A stretch of DNA of 37,945 nt from Erysipelothrix rhusiopathiae. Lineage in GTDB: Bacteria > Bacillota_I > Bacilli_A > Erysipelotrichales > Erysipelotrichaceae. Numbering within the stretch: the first letter of the stretch is position 1; the number at the start of each line of letters is the position of its first letter. The translations under genes and the position numbers were made by a program. Below the pieces are notes generated by a model that saw only the letters and a list, made by a program, of their open reading frames with translations, did no database searches and was not told the DNA's origin. Shown here piece by piece: positions 33,592-37,945 of this stretch. The stretch spans positions 1-37,945 of the forward strand of contig CACYBS010000271.1 in assembly GCA_902772725.1 (NCBI GenBank), in the 5' to 3' direction.

Positions 33592-35364
33592 TCAATCATC
33601 GATGATTTCAATGTTTGGGAACAATGATTTCATCATCGATTCCGGAGTCTGTTCTTCTTCTGCTTCAATGTGCTTGGAGTGAATGATAACCTCAGCCGGT
33701 TCCGGTAATGTACCATTGATCATTCTCTCCTTAAACTCATCAACTACTCTTGAACATTGTGCATTATCAATCGCAAAGACTTTTTTAGGCTTTCCCAATA
33801 TTACATTCATAAAGGATTCAAATCCTTCATTTAACTGCATCTCATTGATTTCCTTCGCAATGATTTCGTTGCGTACATTCACTACAATATAATTATTTCC
33901 ACTCGCTATGATTTTCATATCCCGCAATAGGGAAGCGAACTTTCCATACTTTAAATCCGATAGATATACATCCTTTTCATTAATTTTCTCATTATCGGAT
34001 TGTCTTTCTCTTTTATTGGCTCCTACAAGCAGCTGAATCACATATTCATCGTTTAATATGATTTTACTTTCTGCTTTTTCAATCTGTTCTAATGTTTCAC
34101 GTGAAACATCAGATATATTTTTTTCTTCAATTTCTTCCTTTTTATCCTCTAAAATAGGCGTTTTCTCAAAATATTTCGGATTTTCAGAAACCTTATCATA
34201 TGACGATTCCGTTCCTTTCGTATCCGGTTTCATATTATCTTCATGTTTCACATCAGAAATATTAACCGTTTCACGGACAGGGGATTCATATGATTTTGAG
34301 ATTGGCTTTAATATCGCAGCCTCTAAATAGTCCAATACAGAAGACGCAAAGTTAAATTTGTTGTATGAATCCATTAATTCATTCATTAATTCCACTCGGA
34401 ATAGAGAAGGAGATTCAATGAAATATTTATTGATGACTTCTTTATGATTATCCGATACCAATTTAGATTCCGGTGAATAATCCAGGATGATGCTATCCTT
34501 TAAAAGGGAAATGAAGCTTTGAGTTAACCTTCTTAAATCCATTCCTTTATCATCTGCATTTTGAAGCTTGGATATTAATTCATCAACATTTCTCTTATAT
34601 GCCGCATGGAAGATCTGTCCGATATCATCTGTAGTAATTACTCCATAGATTTGTCGAACATCATCCTCTGTAATCGAATTCACACAGTATGCCGTACATT
34701 GATCTAAGATGGATAGGGAATCACGCATTCCTCCATCACTCAATTGAGCAATCAAACGAATCGCATTCTCATCAATATTGATCTTTTCACTTTCACATAC
34801 CACTCTTAATCTTTTTTGGATTTCTGATAAAGGTACTTTAGAAAAATCAAATCTCTGACAGCGGGATATAATGGTCGGAATGACTTTATTAGGTTCTGTT
34901 GTCGCAAAAATAAAAATCACATGAGCAGGAGGTTCTTCAATTGTCTTTAATAACGCATTGAATGCTCCTGTAGACATCATATGAACTTCATCGATAATAT
35001 AGACCTTATATTTACCTTGAAGGGGAGCATACTTAACCTTATCAATTAAATTACGGACTTCATCCACTCCATTGTTTGAAGCAGCATCGATTTCAATGAT
35101 GTCCGGATGCGAACCATTTAAAGCCATCTGGCAGTTCAAACATTTTCCGCATGGTTTATGATTAGGGTCTTCACAATTCAACATCCTGGCAAATATTTTT
35201 GCGATGGAAGTTTTTCCTGTTCCTCTTGGTCCGCAGAATAGATACGCATGGGCAATACGATTTCTATCGACGGCATTTTTTAAAGTCTGTACAATATGTT
35301 TCTGACCTACAACCTCATCAAATTCAGTAGGTCGATATTTTCTGTATAATGCCTGATATGCCAT
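33592..35364 (-). CDS. dnaX: DNA polymerase III gamma/tau subunit
   Basis: 590 residues. Clamp-loader ATPase: Walker A GPRGTGKTS (45-53), zinc module with C-x8-C-x2-C-x2-C (CEDPNHKPCGKCLNC), Walker B DEVHMMS, and SRC motif ISRCQRFDF. Domain III follows, then a variable acidic linker (about 370-440) and a C-terminal tau-like domain. The linker encodes VSRET, which is the parS palindrome read as protein. Three exact TCATATGA palindromes also fall in this gene. A GGAGG ribosome site and extended -10 precede it; a terminator isolates it from tadA. Confidence 0.96.
   Translation of the reverse strand: MAYQALYRKYRPTEFDEVVGQKHIVQTLKNAVDRNRIAHAYLFCGPRGTGKTSIAKIFARMLNCEDPNHKPCGKCLNCQMALNGSHPDIIEIDAASNNGVDEVRNLIDKVKYAPLQGKYKVYIIDEVHMMSTGAFNALLKTIEEPPAHVIFIFATTEPNKVIPTIISRCQRFDFSKVPLSEIQKRLRVVCESEKINIDENAIRLIAQLSDGGMRDSLSILDQCTAYCVNSITEDDVRQIYGVITTDDIGQIFHAAYKRNVDELISKLQNADDKGMDLRRLTQSFISLLKDSIILDYSPESKLVSDNHKEVINKYFIESPSLFRVELMNELMDSYNKFNFASSVLDYLEAAILKPISKSYESPVRETVNISDVKHEDNMKPDTKGTESSYDKVSENPKYFEKTPILEDKKEEIEEKNISDVSRETLEQIEKAESKIILNDEYVIQLLVGANKRERQSDNEKINEKDVYLSDLKYGKFASLLRDMKIIASGNNYIVVNVRNEIIAKEINEMQLNEGFESFMNVILGKPKKVFAIDNAQCSRVVDEFKERMINGTLPEPAEVIIHSKHIEAEEEQTPESMMKSLFPNIEIIDD
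34093..34108. other. parS site (ParB/Spo0J binding)
   Basis: TGTTTCACGTGAAACA, a perfect 16-bp match to the conserved bacterial parS palindrome, inside dnaX. ParB loads and spreads from such sites, which cluster around the replication origin, so this window is very probably origin-proximal. No parA/parB is in the window. Confidence 0.93.
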
Positions 35365-35388
35365 AAGTACCTCCTTTCTGACCTCCTA

Positions 35389-35394
35389 ATTATA
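35389..35394 (-). promoter_or_regulatory. Extended -10 promoter of dnaX
   Basis: Minus strand TGTTATAAT, overlapping the end of the tadA terminator region and about 25 bases before the dnaX ATG. Two GGAGG motifs follow; the nearer one fits the start. Confidence 0.6.
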
Positions 35395-35423
35395 ACATAT
35401 AAAAACAAGGCACTAGGCCTTGT
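35394..35423 (-). terminator. Terminator of tadA
   Basis: 7-bp stem ACAAGGC/GCCTTGT (35405-35411 with 35417-35423) and TTTTT on the minus strand. It overlaps the last codons of tadA. Confidence 0.8.
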
Positions 35424-35868
35424 TTCGCTTTCTTTTAAAGAACGTTTTCAGAAGGTTGGAGCACTCTTCCTGAAAGATACCGGATTGGTAAAATGGATAG
35501 TGATTAAATCCCTGAACATTAAATAAATTGATACAGGATCCAACGCATCCTCCTTTGGGATCGGAAGCACCAAACACAACCTTTCTGATCCGCGATTGAA
35601 TTATAGCTCCGGCACACATAGGGCAGGGCTCCAGAGTAACATATAAATCACATCCATCCAGCCGCCAGCTTCCTAGCTTTTTACAAGCTTTCTCGATCGC
35701 AAGTATTTCTGCATGAGCGATACCGGATTGTTTCATCTCCCGCTTATTATACGCACGGGCAATGATCTTATCGTCCTTGACGATAACGCATCCAATCGGA
35801 ACCTCATCCTTTTCAAACGCTTTATGAGCCTCTTTTAATGCCTCTTTCATCCACTTTTCTTCGTTCAT
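35413..35868 (-). CDS. tadA: tRNA adenosine(34) deaminase
   Basis: 151 residues. Converts A34 to inosine in tRNA-Arg(ACG). The zinc site is HAEILAIEKA (His and catalytic Glu) plus PCPMCAGAI; the C-terminus is basic (KTFFKRKRNK). The second ATG (35868) is preferred because AGGAA lies 6 bases upstream, whereas it abuts the first ATG. The gene starts 13 bases beyond the end of the SRP RNA, as in Bacillus, and no separate promoter is visible. Confidence 0.95.
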   Translation of the reverse strand: MNEEKWMKEALKEAHKAFEKDEVPIGCVIVKDDKIIARAYNKREMKQSGIAHAEILAIEKACKKLGSWRLDGCDLYVTLEPCPMCAGAIIQSRIRKVVFGASDPKGGCVGSCINLFNVQGFNHYPFYQSGIFQEECSNLLKTFFKRKRNKA

Positions 35869-35881
35869 ATTCATTTCCTAT

Positions 35882-35967
35882 AAAAAACGCTACCACCCAT
35901 GACAGAGCTTACTTAAGGCTGCTTCGTTCCCGACCTGACCTGATTCATAAGATACCATTGTAGTAGC
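35882..35967 (-). ncRNA. ffs: Signal recognition particle RNA, small bacterial type
   Basis: Minus strand contains the domain IV hallmark GTCAGGTCGGGAACGAAGCA, with flanking strands that pair, and ends GCTACTAC...GTGGTAGC close the hairpin. A T run follows (35882-35887). About 86 bases, the short 4.5S-like form lacking the Alu domain. It is located between trpB2 and tadA/dnaX, the same position as Bacillus scr relative to tadA and dnaX. The RNA binds Ffh for membrane-protein targeting. The 5' end is estimated from the promoter. Confidence 0.93.
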
Positions 35968-35973
35968 TCATTC

Positions 35974-36001
35974 ATTATAACATAATCAAAACACATTTCA
36001 A
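35974..36001 (-). promoter_or_regulatory. Strong promoter of the SRP RNA
   Basis: Minus strand TTGAAA (35996-36001), 16-bp spacer ending in TGT, and TATAAT (35974-35979). One of the best promoters in the window, fitting an abundant stable RNA. Read-through would supply tadA. Confidence 0.8.
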
Positions 36002-36085
36002 GTTTTCTCTTTTCCTATGATTTTTAAAAATCGGATTTCTGCTTTATATAAAGCATTTTTTTAATTATTTGTGATTTTTCATATG

Positions 36086-36116
36086 AAAAAAGAAGTGCTT
36101 TTTTTTCAGCACTTCT
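36086..36116 (-). terminator. Terminator of trpB2
   Basis: 9-bp stem AGAAGTGCT/AGCACTTCT (36091-36099 with 36108-36116) and a T run on the minus strand; the stem includes part of the stop codon. A 16-bp palindrome with a TCATATGA core (36075-36090) lies immediately downstream and shares the T run. Confidence 0.9.
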
Positions 36117-37488
36117 AGTCAATCTTTGGTAATTTTTGAATATATTTTTGGAGATCCTCATCCGTAGGAATATAATCAATCATCGTACCGTTATTGTAGT
36201 TTTCATAAGCCGTCATATCGAAGTATCCGGTTCCTGTTAAGCCAAATACGATATTTTTTGATTCGCCGGACTCCTTACATTTCAATGCTTCGTTGATGGC
36301 AGCACGAATCGCATGACTGCTCTCCGGAGCAGGAAGGATTCCTTCTGTTCTGGCAAATTGAGTAGCTGCTTCAAATACTGAAGTCTGTTCAACCGATACA
36401 GCTTCCATATATCCATCGTGATATAACTGCGATAAGATTGGACTCATTCCATGGTATCTTAAACCGCCGGCATGGTTAGCACTCGGAATAAAATCACATC
36501 CTAATGTATACATCTTCGCCAGAGGTGTTACTTTCCCTGTATCGCAGAAATCATATGCATATACACCTCGTGTTAGGCTAGGGCAGGAAGCCGGTTCTAC
36601 CGCGATGATTCGATAATCTTTTTCACCGCGTAATTTTTCTCCCATAAACGGAGCAATTAATCCACCTAAGTTCGATCCGCCGCCGGCACATCCGATAATG
36701 ATATCCGGTTCCACACCTAACTTTTTAAGTGCTGCCTGTGTCTCTAAACCGATCACAGATTGATGAAGTACAACCTGATTTAATACGCTTCCTAAGACAT
36801 AACGATATCCTTCCTGAGATACGGCTGCTTCCACTGCTTCAGAAATAGCGCATCCAAGACTTCCTGTAGTATCCGGATGTTCTTTTAAAATCTGACGTCC
36901 GGCATTGGTTGTAGTGGATGGGGAAGGGGTAACGCTGGCTCCGTAAGTTCGCATTACTTCACGTCTAAACGGTTTTTGTTCGTAAGAAACTTTTACCATA
37001 TACACTTTGCAGTCCAGGTCAAAATAAGCACATGCCATAGAAAGAGCAGTACCCCATTGTCCGGCTCCTGTTTCGGTTGTGACGCCTTTTAAACCCTGCT
37101 TTTTGGCATAATATGCCTGTGCCAATGCAGAATTTAATTTATGCGATCCACTTGTATTATTACCTTCAAATTTGTAGTAAATATGAGCAGGCGTTCCCAG
37201 TGCCTTTTCCAAACGATATGCACGATATAATGGGGAAGGGCGGAAGGTTTTATAATACTCTTGAATTTCTTCCGGGATATCAAAATACGGAGTATCGTTA
37301 TCCAGTTCCTGATTCACCAATTCTTCACAGAAAACAGGCAGCAAATCTTCAGCTACCACCGGTTTACCCGTAGCCGGATTTAATAGGGGAGCCGGCTTGT
37401 TTTTCATATCAGCGCGAAGATTGTACCATTGTTTAGGAATTTCACTTTCTTCTAAATAAATTTTTGTTGGAATTACTTTTTCAGACAT
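36115..37488 (-). CDS. trpB: Tryptophan synthase beta-like protein, TrpB2 type
   Basis: 457 residues. PLP enzyme joining indole (or related substrate) with serine. It belongs to the longer TrpB2 group: IPKQWYNLRADMKNKP at the N-terminus and PLP lysine K117 in NTSGSHKLNSA, with ETGAGQWGTALS and the phosphate-binding CAGGGSNLGG. A longer frame from 37593 runs through the T-box terminator and has no ribosome site; ATG at 37488 has AAGGAGG 7 bases upstream. There is no trpA alongside, so it may salvage free indole. A tryptophan T-box upstream supports a real role in tryptophan supply. Confidence 0.94.
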   Translation of the reverse strand: MSEKVIPTKIYLEESEIPKQWYNLRADMKNKPAPLLNPATGKPVVAEDLLPVFCEELVNQELDNDTPYFDIPEEIQEYYKTFRPSPLYRAYRLEKALGTPAHIYYKFEGNNTSGSHKLNSALAQAYYAKKQGLKGVTTETGAGQWGTALSMACAYFDLDCKVYMVKVSYEQKPFRREVMRTYGASVTPSPSTTTNAGRQILKEHPDTTGSLGCAISEAVEAAVSQEGYRYVLGSVLNQVVLHQSVIGLETQAALKKLGVEPDIIIGCAGGGSNLGGLIAPFMGEKLRGEKDYRIIAVEPASCPSLTRGVYAYDFCDTGKVTPLAKMYTLGCDFIPSANHAGGLRYHGMSPILSQLYHDGYMEAVSVEQTSVFEAATQFARTEGILPAPESSHAIRAAINEALKCKESGESKNIVFGLTGTGYFDMTAYENYNNGTMIDYIPTDEDLQKYIQKLPKID

Positions 37489-37524
37489 AAAATTTCCTCC
37501 TTTTTTTTCTAAAGGAATAAAAAA

Positions 37525-37730
37525 AACTTTTATCCCTTTTCCATCGTATTGGGACAAAAGTTTACTTCTGCGGTGCCACCCATATTGATACAAATTGTAT
37601 CCGCTTCATTTCATTTGATAACGGAGTGCTGCTCCGCCGTTCATACTCCAATTCTGTTTCTGTCCGGACTCAGAAGCCCATTCATATAACTCAAAATACT
37701 GTATTTCCATCTCCAACAGCTTTCTATAAT
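37525..37730 (-). promoter_or_regulatory. Tryptophan-specific T-box leader of trpB2
   Basis: Minus strand. The T-box GGGTGGCACCGC (about 37571-37582) pairs with the tRNA acceptor end; its variable base is C, matching G73 of tRNA-Trp. A specifier candidate TGG followed by A lies at 37648-37650. The terminator is AACTTTTGTCCC/GGGATAAAAGTT (37551-37562 with 37525-37536) followed by T. Uncharged tRNA-Trp would stabilise the antiterminator and switch trpB2 on. A TATAAT at 37737-37742 (plus-strand coordinates) places the RNA start near 37730. Confidence 0.9.
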
Positions 37731-37835
37731 TTCTGCATTATATTACTATTCTTCTTCAACGTTTTTAATGTTAGTTATTATTTTATAGAATATCTTCTAA
37801 AATTCAATACTTTATTTTCTTAAATAAACTGTTGT

Positions 37836-37860
37836 AAAAAAAAAGAAGGGATAATATCCC
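37836..37860 (-). terminator. Probable terminator of a minus-strand gene entering from the right
   Basis: Minus strand GGGAT-ATT-ATCCC followed by TTC and a run of ten or so T. The stem is only 5 bp. No gene is seen in 37743-37945. Confidence 0.45.
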
Positions 37861-37891
37861 AATGTCATTCAGTTAAGAGTGAGGACATATC

Positions 37892-37927
37892 AAGGTAATC
37901 ACAGAAATTGTGGTTGCCTTTTTTTTT
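37892..37927 (+). terminator. Plus-strand intrinsic terminator with no visible gene
   Basis: 12-bp stem (37892-37903 with 37909-37920, two G-U pairs), 5-base loop, nine T on the plus strand. No plus-strand gene precedes it in the window, so it may end a small RNA or be a leader attenuator of a gene to the right. Confidence 0.6.
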
Positions 37928-37945
37928 GATAAAAAAGTGAAAAAA

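Larger units (their letters stand above)
31379..36086. repeat. Dispersed palindrome TCATATGA, ten copies
   Basis: Exact copies start at 31379, 32611, 32664, 32706, 32843, 33570, 34196, 34286, 34977 and 36079, in both coding and noncoding DNA. Several sit in longer perfect palindromes: ATTCATATGAAT (31377), CAATTCATATGAATTG (32702), AATCATATGATT (32841), TTTTTCATATGAAAAA (36075). One-mismatch forms occur at 30679, 30948, 31274, 31288, 33270 and 36551. I found no exact copy in positions 1-31378 by eye. At this base composition roughly one copy per 38 kb would be expected by chance. Confidence 0.8.

Noticed and set aside
34266-34281. Second parS site
   Set aside because: GTTTCACG matches the left half only; the right half (GACAGGGG) does not form the palindrome.
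37489-37593. Longer N-terminus of TrpB2
   Set aside because: It would be translated across the T-box terminator and lacks a ribosome site.

Overview
The window looks like chromosomal DNA from a low-GC Firmicute. Gene orders match the Bacillus-type origin-proximal arrangement (tadA - SRP RNA - dnaX - recR; tmk - holB - ricT - rsmI), and Shine-Dalgarno sites, T-box and MerR-type promoter are Firmicute-like. The single-chain PurL of about 1230 residues, unlike the PurS/Q/L set of Bacillus, points to Clostridia or Erysipelotrichia. Erysipelotrichia is a guess; no 16S gene is present.

Layout, left to right. (1) 1-2.3 kb: a BMP-family lipoprotein that probably binds nucleosides, and a two-gene unit of YbjQ-like protein plus a MerR regulator that carries two predicted membrane helices and a MerR-style 19-bp-spacer promoter. 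(2) 2.4-9.9 kb: purine operon purE-purL-purM-purN-purH on the minus strand, preceded by a leader with the full geometry of a transcription-terminating riboswitch but no class that I recognise. (3) 10-12.6 kb: a small double-glycine-leader zinc-ribbon peptide and an SPFH/NfeD membrane operon with two unknown partners. (4) 12.7-18.9 kb: a membrane protein of unknown function, the rsmI/ricT/holB/tmk housekeeping operon, and a divergent unit of SRAP, YggS and a cell-wall amidase that may be leaderless. (5) 18.9-20.5 kb: a small acquired-looking island with a truncated serine recombinase and an AAA ATPase whose start region is copied in five 19-bp tandem repeats. (6) 20.5-22.9 kb: a redox module (aldo/keto reductase, flavodoxin, divergent LysR). 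(7) 22.9-31.9 kb: mutS-mutL-miaA-lipid kinase, divergent rodA/ftsW, nadK and a CYTH phosphatase. (8) 31.8-37.9 kb: an HTH/coiled-coil protein, a 450-bp AT-rich noncoding region, recR, dnaX, tadA, SRP RNA, and trpB2 behind a tryptophan T-box.

The most intriguing signal is in region 8. The palindrome TCATATGA occurs ten times between 31379 and 36086 and, on my reading, never in the first 31 kb. It clusters next to a gene for a protein with an N-terminal helix-turn-helix, a ~120-residue coiled coil and a short aromatic/basic C-terminal tail. A perfect parS site lies in dnaX within the same interval. Together these suggest an origin-proximal DNA-organising or membrane-tethering system, analogous to but distinct from Noc/RacA. 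This is inference; the sites, the protein architecture and parS are directly visible.
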